Shown here one piece after another: positions 1 to 8,872 of a stretch of DNA of 47,339 nt (position 1 is the first letter of the stretch; each line of letters begins with the position of its first letter). Source of the stretch: Propionibacterium sp. (GTDB taxonomy: Bacteria > Actinomycetota > Actinomycetes > Propionibacteriales > Propionibacteriaceae); NCBI GenBank assembly GCA_012517965.1, contig JAAYTZ010000027.1, forward strand, positions 1-47,339, in the 5' to 3' direction. The translations under genes were made by a program, and so were the position numbers. Under the pieces are notes generated by a model. That model saw only the letters and a program-made list of their open reading frames with translations. It was not told the DNA's origin and made no database searches.

Positions 1-40
1 AGGGGCCCCAACCGCGGACGCGGTCAGGCAACGGACGTCG

Positions 41-137
41 TGTCGGGCAAATCCCATGACCGCCACCGGGCAGTTCTCATGACCGCCAGCGGGCAACTAC
101 ATGACCGTCACTGGGCAGTTTCTCGTGTCCGCCGACA
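41..137. mobile_element. Terminal repeat region of an IS21-like insertion sequence (element lies to the left)
   Basis: Three imperfect tandem copies of a 22-23 bp unit are visible at 55-77, 78-99 and 100-122. Each starts CATGACCG and carries (C/T)GGGCA, and a partial copy lies at 44-54. The block ends at 126-137 with TGTCCGCCGACA, which read on the minus strand is TGTCGGCGGACA. IS21-family elements are known for TGT-starting ends followed by several roughly 20-bp internal repeats, and this layout matches. No transposase gene is in the window, so the element body would lie left of position 1, or only a solo end remains. The family call is an inference from the repeat layout. Confidence 0.5.
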
Positions 138-336
138 CCCAGCGGCGATGGGACCAGAGAAGTCCTTATGGGCAGGTTTCGGCGACGACCTGGGTGAGGG
201 TGCCTAGCGCCGGACCGGGATCGCTCAGCCGGGACGAGGACCTGAGACGCCTGGGCAGCCGTGCCGTCGGCGACCCGTCTCGGGCCGCCCTGCGCCCGAC
301 CGGCGTTGCTCGGCGGGTGAGGGGAGTCACGCCGGT

Positions 337-342
337 TAGGCT
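337..342 (+). promoter_or_regulatory. Possible -10 box for parA (TAGGCT)
   Basis: TAGGCT fits the actinobacterial TANNNT -10 pattern and sits 27 nt before the GTG chosen for parA, with GAGG at 361-364 as a possible ribosome binding site. No clear -35 is seen. It is the only good -10 candidate between the IS end and parA. Confidence 0.4.
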
Positions 343-369
343 GGTCCGGATCACTTCCCCGAGGACAAG

Positions 370-1284
370 GTGCCTATCTTGCCGAGAACAGCCGCCCGCA
401 GGGTCGCCTACGACGTCGATGAGTTCGCCGTGGCCACGCCGCTCGCCCCCGACGACCTGACCGTGGATGTTTCACGTGAAACGACCGCCCTCCCCCGCCC
501 CCCGCGGCCGCGCACGATCGTGATCGCCAACCAGAAAGGTGGCGTCGGGAAGACGACGACCGCCGTCAACGTGGCCGCCGGGCTGGCGCTGGGCGGGCTG
601 CGGGTGCTGGTGGTCGACATGGACCCGCAGGGCAACGCCACCACCGCGCTGGGGATCGAGCACCCGGAAGGGATGCCGGGCACCTACGAGGCGCTGGTGG
701 ATGGCGTCCCGTTGGAGGATGTGATGCAGCGCTGCCCGGACATCGACGGGCTGTGGGTGATCCCGGCCACGATCGACCTCGCCGGCGCCGAGATCGGCCT
801 GGTCGCCGCCGTTTCACGTGAAACGAAGTTGCGGACGGCGCTCGACGCCTTCCTGCGAGGCCACCACGTCGACTACATCCTCCTCGACTGCCCGCCCTCG
901 CTCGGACTGCTGACCCTCAACGCGCTGGTCGCCGCCCAGGAGATCATGATCCCCATCCAGTGCGAGTACTACGCGCTCGAGGGCGTGACCCAGTTGCTGC
1001 GCACGATCGACCTCGTGAAGGGGCGCCTGAACGACGCCCTGAGGCTCTCGACGGTGCTGCTCACGATGTACGACGCCCGCACCAATCTCTCGGCCCAGGT
1101 GGCCGAGCAGGTCCGCACCCACTTCCCGCAACAGACGCTCGAGGTCGCGATCCCCCGGTCGGTGCGGGTCGCCGAGGCCCCCAGCTACGGCCAGACCGTC
1201 CTCAGCTACCACCTCGCGTCCGCCGGGGCACAGGCCTACCTGAAGGCCGCCCATGAGATCGCCGCCCGGGGCGCGGCCAACTGA
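370..1284 (+). CDS. parA: Chromosome partitioning ATPase ParA
   Basis: ParA is the ATPase that moves the ParB-parS complex and segregates the replication origin. The 304-residue product has the deviant Walker A motif KGGVGKTT at about residues 56-63, a DMDPQGNAT stretch, and the [12 protein letters not shown] Walker B region typical of chromosomal ParA. The start is a GTG at 370 behind GAGG. It gives an N-terminal extension of about 50 residues before the conserved domain, so a later in-frame GTG (for example 463) is possible. Two parS palindromes lie inside the gene, and both are read in the same frame as Val-Ser-Arg-Glu-Thr (residues 34-38 and 148-152). parB follows 10 nt downstream, so the two form an operon. 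The pair is normally close to oriC. Confidence 0.95.
   Translation: MPILPRTAARRVAYDVDEFAVATPLAPDDLTVDVSRETTALPRPPRPRTIVIANQKGGVGKTTTAVNVAAGLALGGLRVLVVDMDPQGNATTALGIEHPEGMPGTYEALVDGVPLEDVMQRCPDIDGLWVIPATIDLAGAEIGLVAAVSRETKLRTALDAFLRGHHVDYILLDCPPSLGLLTLNALVAAQEIMIPIQCEYYALEGVTQLLRTIDLVKGRLNDALRLSTVLLTMYDARTNLSAQVAEQVRTHFPQQTLEVAIPRSVRVAEAPSYGQTVLSYHLASAGAQAYLKAAHEIAARGAAN
468..483. other. parS centromere site 1 (perfect GTTTCACGTGAAAC core)
   Basis: TGTTTCACGTGAAACG contains the perfect 14-bp palindrome GTTTCACGTGAAAC at 469-482, identical to the core of the bacterial parS consensus bound by ParB. It lies inside the parA N-terminal extension. Confidence 0.93.
811..824. other. parS centromere site 2 (GTTTCACGTGAAAC)
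   Basis: This is a second perfect copy of the 14-bp parS palindrome, 342 bp after the first and in the same reading frame of parA. Paired sites near parAB are the usual nucleation points for ParB spreading. Confidence 0.93.
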
Positions 1285-1294
1285 GGAGGGTCGC

Positions 1295-2227
1295 ATGACT
1301 GTCAAACGCACCGGGGGCCTCGGCCGGGGCCTGGGTGACCTGATTCGCCCCACGAGCGAGCCCGCCGGAGGTTCCGAGAACGAACCGGCGGCCATCGTGC
1401 CGGCGCCGGACGGGTCCTACTTCACGGAGTTGCCGGTCGACGACATTCGGCCCAACCCGAGGCAACCCCGCTCGGTGTTCGACGAGGACGATCTGGCCGA
1501 ACTCGTCGGCTCGATCCAGGAGGTGGGCCTCCTGCAGCCGATCGTGGTCAGGCCGCTCGTCGACGAGCCCGTCGGGTTCGAACTGGTGATGGGGGAGCGG
1601 CGACTGCGCGCCGCCCGCCAGGCGGGGCTCACCGCGATCCCCGCGATCGTCCGCAAGACCGAGGCGGCGGATCTGCTCCGCGACGCCCTGCTCGAGAACC
1701 TGCACCGGGCCAACCTCAACCCTCTCGAGGAGGCGGCGGCCTACCAGCAGATGCTCGAGGACTTCGGGTGCACCCAGGAAGAGCTGTCCCTCCGCATCAA
1801 GCGCTCCCGACCGCAGATCTCGAACACCATCCGCCTGCTCAAGCTGCCGGCGCCCGTGCAGCGCCGCGTCGCCGCGGGCGTCCTCTCCGCCGGCCACGCG
1901 CGGGCGCTCCTCCAGCTCGCGGACCCCGTCGAGCAGGAACGCCTGGCGCAGCGCATCGTGGCCGAGGGCCTGAGCGTCCGAGCCGTGGAGGAGATCGTCG
2001 CCATCGGGCTGCAGGGACGCCGCCCGGGCCGCGTCGCCGTTCCCCGGACGCCCTCGCCGCGGGCCGTCGCCCTGAGTCGCCAGCTCACCGACATCCTGGA
2101 CACCCGCGTGAACGTCTCGATCGGGCGCAACAAGGGCAAGATCACGATCGAGTTCGCCAGCCCGGACGACCTGGACCGCATCCTCAACGTCATGCGCTCG
2201 GGGATCGATCCGACACTAGAGCAATAA
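1295..2227 (+). CDS. parB: Chromosome partitioning protein ParB (parS-binding CTPase)
   Basis: ParB binds parS, spreads along DNA as a CTP-dependent clamp and recruits ParA and SMC. The 310-residue protein has the usual order: a short N-terminus ([10 protein letters not shown]), the ParB/Srx CTPase domain with GERRLRAAR near residue 98, a helix-turn-helix near residues 158-180 ([17 protein letters not shown]), and a C-terminal dimerisation domain ending in a short basic and hydrophobic tail. The ATG at 1295 is preceded by GAGGAGGG at 1283-1290. A longer in-frame start at 1253 would overlap parA and lacks such a site. It is co-transcribed with parA. Confidence 0.95.
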   Translation: MTVKRTGGLGRGLGDLIRPTSEPAGGSENEPAAIVPAPDGSYFTELPVDDIRPNPRQPRSVFDEDDLAELVGSIQEVGLLQPIVVRPLVDEPVGFELVMGERRLRAARQAGLTAIPAIVRKTEAADLLRDALLENLHRANLNPLEEAAAYQQMLEDFGCTQEELSLRIKRSRPQISNTIRLLKLPAPVQRRVAAGVLSAGHARALLQLADPVEQERLAQRIVAEGLSVRAVEEIVAIGLQGRRPGRVAVPRTPSPRAVALSRQLTDILDTRVNVSIGRNKGKITIEFASPDDLDRILNVMRSGIDPTLEQ

Positions 2228-2267
2228 AGCGACAAAGAGCTAAGTGCACCGATAGTTCGGGGGAGGA

Positions 2268-2299
2268 GCTGGTCGGGTCTCCCCACCACCGAGACCAGC
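2268..2299. terminator. Possible bidirectional terminator after parB
   Basis: GCTGGTC (2268-2274) pairs with GACCAGC (2293-2299). An alternative inner pairing is GGTCTC (2276-2281) with GAGACC (2291-2296). It lies between the convergent ends of parB and the DUF3817 gene. There is no T-tract, as is usual at high GC. Confidence 0.4.
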
Positions 2300-2332
2300 C
2301 GGCGCCAGGGGCGAGGGGCTCCGCGGGTCCGG

Positions 2333-2719
2333 TCAGCGGCGTCCGGTGCGGACCTGGGCGATGCGGGCCCGGACGTCCTTCGTCGCGGCGTGCTCGGCGA
2401 CGAACGACAGGAACGGCACCGTGCCCGCCAGCGCGATCGCCAGCAGCCGCTGCCAGGGCCACTGCACCCGGCGGTACAGGTTGTACGCGCTGATCAGCAG
2501 CACCGGGTAGAGCCAGCCGTGGGCGATGCCCACGTACATGACCGGGCCGCCGTTGCCGAGCCCGTACTTCAGCGGCATCGCGACGCCCACCAGCACGACC
2601 AGCAGGATGCCCACCACCCAGGCCATCACCCGGTAGAACAGGAGCGCCTTCTCGACGCCGGGGATCTCGTCGGCCTCGAACTCGGGCTCGGTCTTCGGGA
2701 ACAGTGCGCTCGCGGCCAC
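2333..2719 (-). CDS. DUF3817 small integral membrane protein
   Basis: The 128-residue product has three or four hydrophobic segments (for example FYRVMAWVVGILLVVLVGVA and a YVGIAHGWLYPVLLISAYN stretch) and the GxxHGWLYPxxL pattern of the actinobacterial DUF3817 family, whose function is unknown. The start is a GTG at 2719, two bases after the stop codon of the upstream SURF1 gene, so the two are translationally coupled. A role alongside respiratory oxidase assembly is inferred only from this neighbour. Confidence 0.75.
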   Translation of the reverse strand: MAASALFPKTEPEFEADEIPGVEKALLFYRVMAWVVGILLVVLVGVAMPLKYGLGNGGPVMYVGIAHGWLYPVLLISAYNLYRRVQWPWQRLLAIALAGTVPFLSFVAEHAATKDVRARIAQVRTGRR

Positions 2720-2721
2720 GC

Positions 2722-3480
2722 TCAGTCGTCCTCTCCCGGGGTCCGTCGGTCGGGCCCCGCCGCCGCCACCGTACCCGCTTCGGCGGCCGCCTCCAGCCGC
2801 CGGCGTTCCCGCGCGCCGGCGTCCGCGGCCAGTTTGATGCCCATGCCGAGCGCGAACGCCGCGAACAGCCACCACTGGATGGCGTACGAACCGTTCGAGA
2901 AGCTCTTCTCGCCCTGCGGCAACGTCACGGACGCCCCGGCGAGGCCGTGGGCGGCCGCGTGCTCGGCGTCCAGGGTGACGAAGCCGGGGGTGAGTTGCTG
3001 CGGCCACTTCTGGGCGAGCAGCGGCATCCGCACCGACCCGAGCTCGTCGGCGGGAAGCGCCTGGTCGGTGTTCCCCTCGCCCGGCAGGAACAGCCCGGTC
3101 TCGGACCGGGGCCCCGTGGGCGCCGCCGGCACCTTCTCCGGATCGGTCACCTGACCCCGGACGATCGGCACCACCCGCCCGTCGGCCACCTCGAAGGCCG
3201 TCAGGACGCGCCACGTGCCCGTCCCGTCGGGGATCAGCAGCTCCTGGCGCGGCAGGTAGCTTCCCGGCACCGTCACCGGCTTGCCGTAGACGTCGGCGAC
3301 CGTGCCGTCGAGGTTGATGTTCTCCAGCAGCGGCACCGGCGCCTGCGCGGCCCGCTGCCGGATCCCCGCCGCCCCCGAGTCGACCGAGCGCTGCATCTGC
3401 CACACCCCGAGCACCGCCATCACAGCGGCCAGCACGACCCCGACCGCGATGAAGGCCGCCTGCCGACCCCGAACGCCCAC
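2722..3480 (-). CDS. SURF1 family cytochrome oxidase assembly protein
   Basis: SURF1-family proteins help insert haem into aa3-type cytochrome c oxidase. The 252-residue product has the SURF1 plan: an N-terminal membrane helix (AAFIAVGVVLAAVMAVLGVW) followed by QMQRS, a large extracytoplasmic domain with LPRQELLIPDGTGTWRVLT and VVPIVRGQV, and a C-terminal membrane helix (YAIQWWLFAAFALGMGI) carrying the family's YAxQWW pattern. The GTG at 3480 was chosen because AGGAGGT lies 5-11 nt upstream on the minus strand. The C-terminal tail is charged. It forms an operon with the DUF3817 gene. Confidence 0.85.
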   Translation of the reverse strand: MGVRGRQAAFIAVGVVLAAVMAVLGVWQMQRSVDSGAAGIRQRAAQAPVPLLENINLDGTVADVYGKPVTVPGSYLPRQELLIPDGTGTWRVLTAFEVADGRVVPIVRGQVTDPEKVPAAPTGPRSETGLFLPGEGNTDQALPADELGSVRMPLLAQKWPQQLTPGFVTLDAEHAAAHGLAGASVTLPQGEKSFSNGSYAIQWWLFAAFALGMGIKLAADAGARERRRLEAAAEAGTVAAAGPDRRTPGEDD

Positions 3481-3515
3481 GCGACACCTCCTGCCGGGCC
3501 CTCCCGGCACCCGTC

Positions 3516-3521
3516 TATAGT
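3516..3521 (+). promoter_or_regulatory. -10 box TATAGT for the acetyltransferase-like gene
   Basis: TATAGT lies 34 nt before the ATG at 3556, in the 75-bp gap between the divergent SURF1 and acetyltransferase-like genes. A strong AAGGAGG follows at 3545-3551. Confidence 0.5.
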
Positions 3522-3555
3522 CCCATTGTCGGTCGGCGCTGGCGAAGGAGGTTCC

Positions 3556-4062
3556 ATGCGGTCGCTCGTCCCCCTCCACCGCGCCGATCTCGCCACCCTG
3601 GCCTGCCCCTGGTGCGGCGCCGTCCCCACCCGCGGCGATCGCGGCTTCGCGGTGGTCCGCGAGGGGCGCGCGATCGGGGCGCTCGTGCTCGCCCCGGGCG
3701 ACCGCGACCGGGATCTGTGCCCGCCGGGGGCGTCCGTCATCGAGCGGCTGTGGGTCGCCCCGGCCGACCTGGGCGAGCACGTCGGCACGCAGCTCGTGCA
3801 GCGTGCCTGCGCCCTGCTCGTCGCGGAGCGGGCCCGGTGCCTGGTCGCCTACGGAACCCGGGGACGCCCCGACTGCGGCCACCTGCCCGCCGCGTTCCTG
3901 GACGCCGTCGGCTTCTCAGAGCACGTCGACGGCGTGCAGTGGCGCATCGACCTGCGGCGCACGCTGCCGCTGGCTCCGCTCCGGGACGCCGCCGGCGCGG
4001 CCCTGCGCCTGGTGCGGGGGACCGGCCGGCCGCTGCCGGCGAGTCGGGTGCGTCCGGGCTGA
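3556..4062 (+). CDS. Putative GNAT-type acetyltransferase
   Basis: This 168-residue protein has an N-terminal CPWCGA stretch, a beta-strand pair (GFAVVREGRAIGALVLAPG), and IERLWVAPADLGEHVGTQLVQRA followed by AFLDAVGFSE. That order resembles the GNAT acetyl-CoA fold: a strand, a degenerate Q/RxxGxG/A pyrophosphate loop and a terminal strand. The loop glycines are poorly conserved, so the family call is moderate and no substrate can be named. The ATG at 3556 has AAGGAGG 5 nt upstream. It is transcribed alone and ends convergently with citrate synthase. Confidence 0.5.
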   Translation: MRSLVPLHRADLATLACPWCGAVPTRGDRGFAVVREGRAIGALVLAPGDRDRDLCPPGASVIERLWVAPADLGEHVGTQLVQRACALLVAERARCLVAYGTRGRPDCGHLPAAFLDAVGFSEHVDGVQWRIDLRRTLPLAPLRDAAGAALRLVRGTGRPLPASRVRPG

Positions 4063-4081
4063 ACGGGGTCCGCAAACGGCC

Positions 4082-4112
4082 GGACGCCCGCCGGGCGGGC
4101 CGGCGGGCGTCC
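4082..4112. terminator. Bidirectional terminator hairpin built from the GGACGCC repeat
   Basis: GGACGCCCGCCGG (4082-4094) and CCGGCGGGCGTCC (4100-4112) form a perfect 13-bp stem with a 5-nt loop. It lies between the convergent ends of the acetyltransferase-like gene (4062) and citrate synthase (4127). The arms begin and end with the octamer family CGGACGCC/GGCGTCCG. Confidence 0.75.
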
Positions 4113-4126
4113 AGAATCTCGGGGAC

Positions 4127-5413
<1,287 letters not shown>

Positions 5414-5549
5414 GAGAACTCCTCCTCGTTGAATGAGCCTGCTGCGTCAGCCTCACACTACCCCCGGGGCGGGGTTCGTGGACGGGCCCCCCGATCGGTC
5501 ACGGGAACGGCTCTTATCGAAGATAGCGCACCCCTGTCCACTTCGAGAT

Positions 5550-5563
5550 TCTTTACGTAAAGA
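5550..5563. promoter_or_regulatory. Palindromic operator TCTTTACGTAAAGA between gltA and the YceI gene
   Basis: A perfect 14-bp palindrome, AT-rich against a GC-rich background, ends 6 bp before a TTGACA -35 hexamer. Its size and position fit a site for a dimeric regulator; MarR-type proteins often control YceI genes. The regulator is not encoded next to it. The binding family is inference. Confidence 0.6.
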
Positions 5564-5569
5564 TTGTAG

Positions 5570-5598
5570 TTGACACTTCAACCACACTTCCCTAGGCT
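5570..5598 (+). promoter_or_regulatory. Promoter of the YceI gene (TTGACA-N17-TAGGCT)
   Basis: TTGACA at 5570-5575 and TAGGCT at 5593-5598 are separated by exactly 17 bp. This is the clearest sigma70/SigA-type promoter in the window. It is followed by an untranslated leader of about 40 nt and AGGAGGA before the ATG at 5645. Confidence 0.8.
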
Positions 5599-5644
5599 AG
5601 AGCTCGTCAAGCTTTCAATCACACGATCACCCAGGAGGAACACC

Positions 5645-6190
5645 ATGTCCGTCAAGGATCTCAAGGGCACCTACGTTCTCGACCCCACTCACACGAGCCT
5701 GGCGTTCGTCGCCCGGCACGCCATGGTCACCAAGGTGCGCGGCCAGTTCGGCCAGTTCACCGGCGAGGCCACCGTCGACGGGGCGAACCCCGCGGCCACC
5801 TCCCTCAAGGTCGTCATCGACGTCGCCTCGGTCAGCACGGGCGTCGCCGACCGCGACGCGCACCTGACCTCGCCCGACTTCTTCGACGTGGCGACCTACC
5901 CGACCATGACCTTCGTCGGCACCGGCTACGAGATCGTGGACGACGCGACCGTCCGCGTGACCGGCGACCTCACGATCAAGGACGTCACCCGCTCGGTGAC
6001 CATCCCCCTCGAGTACACCGGCGAGGCCAAGGACCCCTTCGGCAACACGCGCGTGGGCTTCGAGGGCCGCACCGAGGTCAGCCGCAAGGACTTCGGCCTC
6101 ACCTGGAACGCCGTCCTGGAGACCGGCGGCGTCCTGGTCAGCGACAAGATCGTCCTCGAGTTCGACCTGTCGGCGATCAAGCAGGCCTGA
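5645..6190 (+). CDS. YceI family lipocalin-like protein
   Basis: YceI proteins form a beta-barrel that binds long isoprenoid or polyprenyl lipids. The 181-residue product carries the family pattern: YVLDPTHTSLAFVARHAMVTKVRGQF at the start, DRDAHLTSPDFFDVATYPTM in the middle, GDLTIKDVTRSVTIP, and SRKDFGLTWN near the end. There is no signal peptide, so it is probably cytoplasmic, as in many actinobacterial members. The ATG at 5645 follows AGGAGGA. It has its own strong promoter behind a palindromic operator and ends at a double hairpin before ornithine aminotransferase. Confidence 0.92.
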   Translation: MSVKDLKGTYVLDPTHTSLAFVARHAMVTKVRGQFGQFTGEATVDGANPAATSLKVVIDVASVSTGVADRDAHLTSPDFFDVATYPTMTFVGTGYEIVDDATVRVTGDLTIKDVTRSVTIPLEYTGEAKDPFGNTRVGFEGRTEVSRKDFGLTWNAVLETGGVLVSDKIVLEFDLSAIKQA

Positions 6191-6192
6191 GC

Positions 6193-6215
6193 CGGACGCC
6201 GCCCCGCGGCGTCCG
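6193..6215. terminator. Short hairpin of facing CGGACGCC and GGCGTCCG octamers
   Basis: CGGACGCC (6193-6200) and GGCGTCCG (6208-6215) face each other across 7 nt directly after the YceI stop codon. This is the bare octamer pair and precedes a longer terminator stem at 6226-6258. Confidence 0.55.
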
Positions 6216-6225
6216 CTCGGCAGGA

Positions 6226-6258
6226 CGACAGCCCCGGCCCACCCGGCCGGGGCTGTCG
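6226..6258. terminator. Bidirectional terminator between the YceI gene and rocD
   Basis: CGACAGCCCCGGCC (6226-6239) and GGCCGGGGCTGTCG (6245-6258) form a perfect 14-bp stem with a 5-nt loop, between two convergent genes. Confidence 0.8.
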
Positions 6259-6275
6259 CGCTGCCCGGAGCGCTC

Positions 6276-7517
6276 TCAGTCGCGGTCGGCGGCCGCACCC
6301 TCGAAGGCGGCGATCGAGTGCTCGATGACCTCCTCGAGTTCGGCGTCGCTGATGACCAGCGGAGGGGCGAACCGGATGGTCTTGGTGTGGGTGTCCTTGG
6401 CCAGAACGCCCTTGTCGAGCAAGCGGTAGCAGATGTCGCGTGCGGTTCCGAGCGAGGGGTGGACGTCCAGGCCGAGCCACAGGCCGGCCTGGCGCACCGC
6501 CGTCAGATGGCCCTCGGCGACCAGCGGCTTGAAGGCGGCCGCCAGTCGCGCACCCTTGCGTCGGGACGCCTCCTGCATCTCGCCGGTCCGCAGGATCTCG
6601 ACGACCTCGGAGCCGATCGCGCAGGCGAGCGGATTGCCGCCGAACGTCGACCCGTGCTGGCCCGGCTGGAACAGACCGAGGATGTCTCGGTCGGCCACCA
6701 CGGCCGACACCGGCATGATGCCGCCGCCCAGTGCCTTGCCGAGAACGTACAGGTCCGGCACCACGCCCTCACGGTCGCAGGCGAACGTCTCGCCGGCCCG
6801 GGCCAGGCCCGATTGGATCTCGTCGGCGATCATGAGGACGTTGTGCCGCGACGTGATCGCGCGCACCTCCGTCAGGAACCCGGCCGGCGGGATGATCACG
6901 CCCGCCTCGCCCTGGATCGGCTCCAGCAGCACCGCCGCGGTGTTCTCGCCGATGGCGGCCTCGAGGGCGGCGGCGTCCCCGAACGGCACCGTGCGGAACC
7001 CGGGGGTGAAGGGCGAGAAGCTCTGGCGGGCTTCCGGGTCGTCGGAGAACGAGACGATGGTCGTCGTCCGGCCGTGGAAGTTGCCCGCCATGACGATGAT
7101 CTCCGCCTGGCCGTCCGGGACGCCCTTGCTCTCGTACGCCCACTTCCGGGCGGTCTTGATGGCCGTCTCCACAGCCTCGGCGCCGGAGTTCATCGGAAGC
7201 ACCATGTCCTTGCCGCACAACTCGGCCAGGTCCTGCACGAAGGGGCCGAACGGCTCCGAGTAGAAGGCGCGCGACGTCAGCGTCAAGGTGTGCAGCTGCT
7301 TCTCGGCCGCCTTGAGCAACTGGGCGTTCTGGTGGCCGAAGTTGACCGCCGAGTACGCGGCGAGGCAGTCGATGTACTCGCGGCCGTCGATGTCACGGAC
7401 GCGGGCCCCGTCCGCGGTGGCGATCACGACCGGCAGCGGCTTGTAGTTGTGGGCGCTGTAGGTGTTGACCTGGTCGATCGCCCTCTGTTGGGCGGGGGAG
7501 ATCGCGTAGTCGGCCAT
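6276..7517 (-). CDS. rocD: Ornithine aminotransferase
   Basis: This PLP enzyme transfers the delta-amino group of ornithine to 2-oxoglutarate, giving glutamate semialdehyde (arginine and ornithine breakdown or proline supply). The 413-residue protein is typical of class III aminotransferases. It has YSAHNYKPLPVV at the N-terminus as in RocD/OAT, MNSGAEAVETAIKTAR, GNFHGRT, IADEIQSGLARAG with the PLP-contacting Asp, and LGKALGGG with the Schiff-base Lys. The ATG at 7517 follows GAGAAGGAA. It stands alone, with no arginase or rocA nearby, so the direction of use is unclear. Confidence 0.9.
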   Translation of the reverse strand: MADYAISPAQQRAIDQVNTYSAHNYKPLPVVIATADGARVRDIDGREYIDCLAAYSAVNFGHQNAQLLKAAEKQLHTLTLTSRAFYSEPFGPFVQDLAELCGKDMVLPMNSGAEAVETAIKTARKWAYESKGVPDGQAEIIVMAGNFHGRTTTIVSFSDDPEARQSFSPFTPGFRTVPFGDAAALEAAIGENTAAVLLEPIQGEAGVIIPPAGFLTEVRAITSRHNVLMIADEIQSGLARAGETFACDREGVVPDLYVLGKALGGGIMPVSAVVADRDILGLFQPGQHGSTFGGNPLACAIGSEVVEILRTGEMQEASRRKGARLAAAFKPLVAEGHLTAVRQAGLWLGLDVHPSLGTARDICYRLLDKGVLAKDTHTKTIRFAPPLVISDAELEEVIEHSIAAFEGAAADRD

Positions 7518-7546
7518 GCGGGTTCCTTCTCTGGGTGCGACACCCC

Positions 7547-7552
7547 AGCCTA
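7547..7552 (-). promoter_or_regulatory. Possible -10 box for rocD (TAGGCT on the minus strand)
   Basis: On the minus strand TAGGCT sits about 30 nt upstream of the rocD ATG, the right distance for a short leader. No clear -35 is seen. Confidence 0.4.
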
Positions 7553-7593
7553 AGCCCATTTCGCCGGTCGCCTCGCCGATGGGCGCGAGAACC

Positions 7594-8871
7594 TCAGGCT
7601 CTGGCACCCCTGCGGCCGAGAACCTTCCGGAGATCGAGGCGTTGGTCGTAACTGATGGAACCGGTGCGGAACAGCCGGACCCCGAGCGCCAGGAACAGGG
7701 CGGCCCCGCCGTAGATGATCGCGAGGGCGACGCCCGCCTCCCAGGGGGCCAGGCTGCCGGCCGCGTTGCGCAGCATCGCCGTGATCGGCGCCGTGAGCGG
7801 GAAGAACGTGAGCACCTGGGACGCCAGCCCCCGCGGCTCGGTCAGGATCAACCCGAAGGCGTAGAACGGCAGGAACAGCACGATGATGACCGCACCGAAC
7901 GCGGAGCCGGCCTCCTTCGCCGTCGGCATGACGGCCCCGATCGACACGAGCAGGCCGGTGAACAACAGGAACGCGCCGACGAACAGCGCCGCGCCCACGG
8001 CGATGCGGACGGGGTCGATGGCGGCGGCCAGATCGGCGCCCGTCGGGAGGACGTCGTCGGGGAGGCCGGCGCCCTGGAGCGCCCCGGCCGGCAACAGCGA
8101 GGGCAGGAGGAGGGCGGGCCCGGTGAGCACCAGCGCCTGCACCACCCCGACCACCAGCAGTGCCGCCACCTTGCCGACGATCAGCGTCGTGGGGTGGATG
8201 GTGGTGAGGATCATCTCGGTGACCCGGTTCTCCTTCTCCTCCACCGTGATCTGCAGCATCTGATTGCCCAGCATCACGATGGCCAGGTAGAACAGCACGA
8301 TGAACAGCCCCGGCAGCACGACGCTCGCCCACCCGGGGGCCACGGCCCCGTCCCGGTAGGTCACGAGGTCCACCTCCCCGGCCCCGGTCAGGATGCCCGC
8401 CACCCGCGGGTCGCCGACCTGAGCACGCACCGACTCCTCCAACGTGCGCAGGGCGACGCCGACGTAGTTGGGGCCGCCCAGCAGCCCGACGTCCCGACCG
8501 ACCACCTCGATCGGCTCCCGGGTGGGGTCGTCGGGGTACGCGACGAACAGGTCGGCCCGGCCCGCCACCACCGCGGCGCGCGCCGCCGCCGCGTCCGCCG
8601 CCGGGGTTCCGCCGAACGCGGCGGCGACCGCCGGATCGACGAGACCGGAGGCGTCCGCGTACGTGAACGTCACGGGCACCCGGCCGACGTCCGAGTCGGA
8701 CTCGAACGCGCGCGAGTTGCTGAACGTGATCAGCGTCACCAGCAGCACCAGCAGCAGCGGCACCGACAGCGTCATGATCCAGAACGAGCGACGTTTCAAG
8801 GTGCGGCGCACCTCGAACGAGACGACGGTGCCCAGGTTGTGCAGGCCGCCGCGGCGGCGGGTCTCGGCCAT
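7594..8871 (-). CDS. ABC-2 type exporter permease, NatB-like
   Basis: The 425-residue membrane protein has one N-terminal helix (about 28-48, FWIMTLSVPLLLVLLVTLITF-like), a large extracytoplasmic segment of about 135 residues, and then five or six C-terminal helices. This is the layout of COG1668 permeases such as NatB, the sodium efflux permease. The region TVEEKENRVTEMILTTIHP is the cytoplasmic coupling-helix signature of this group. The ATG at 8871 is 1 nt after the stop of the ATPase gene, so the two are translationally coupled. Substrate is unknown. Sodium or a toxic compound is only inferred from the family. Confidence 0.88.
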   Translation of the reverse strand: MAETRRRGGLHNLGTVVSFEVRRTLKRRSFWIMTLSVPLLLVLLVTLITFSNSRAFESDSDVGRVPVTFTYADASGLVDPAVAAAFGGTPAADAAAARAAVVAGRADLFVAYPDDPTREPIEVVGRDVGLLGGPNYVGVALRTLEESVRAQVGDPRVAGILTGAGEVDLVTYRDGAVAPGWASVVLPGLFIVLFYLAIVMLGNQMLQITVEEKENRVTEMILTTIHPTTLIVGKVAALLVVGVVQALVLTGPALLLPSLLPAGALQGAGLPDDVLPTGADLAAAIDPVRIAVGAALFVGAFLLFTGLLVSIGAVMPTAKEAGSAFGAVIIVLFLPFYAFGLILTEPRGLASQVLTFFPLTAPITAMLRNAAGSLAPWEAGVALAIIYGGAALFLALGVRLFRTGSISYDQRLDLRKVLGRRGARA

Positions 8872-8872
8872 C

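Noticed and set aside
138-336. A broken rsmG gene between the IS end and parA
   Set aside because: No frame in this stretch shows recognisable methyltransferase residues. It appears to be noncoding.
2704-4062. A long plus-strand open frame running across SURF1 and into the acetyltransferase-like gene
   Set aside because: The first part is antisense to SURF1, Arg/Pro/Gly-rich and without any family motif. Only the last part from 3556 is real.
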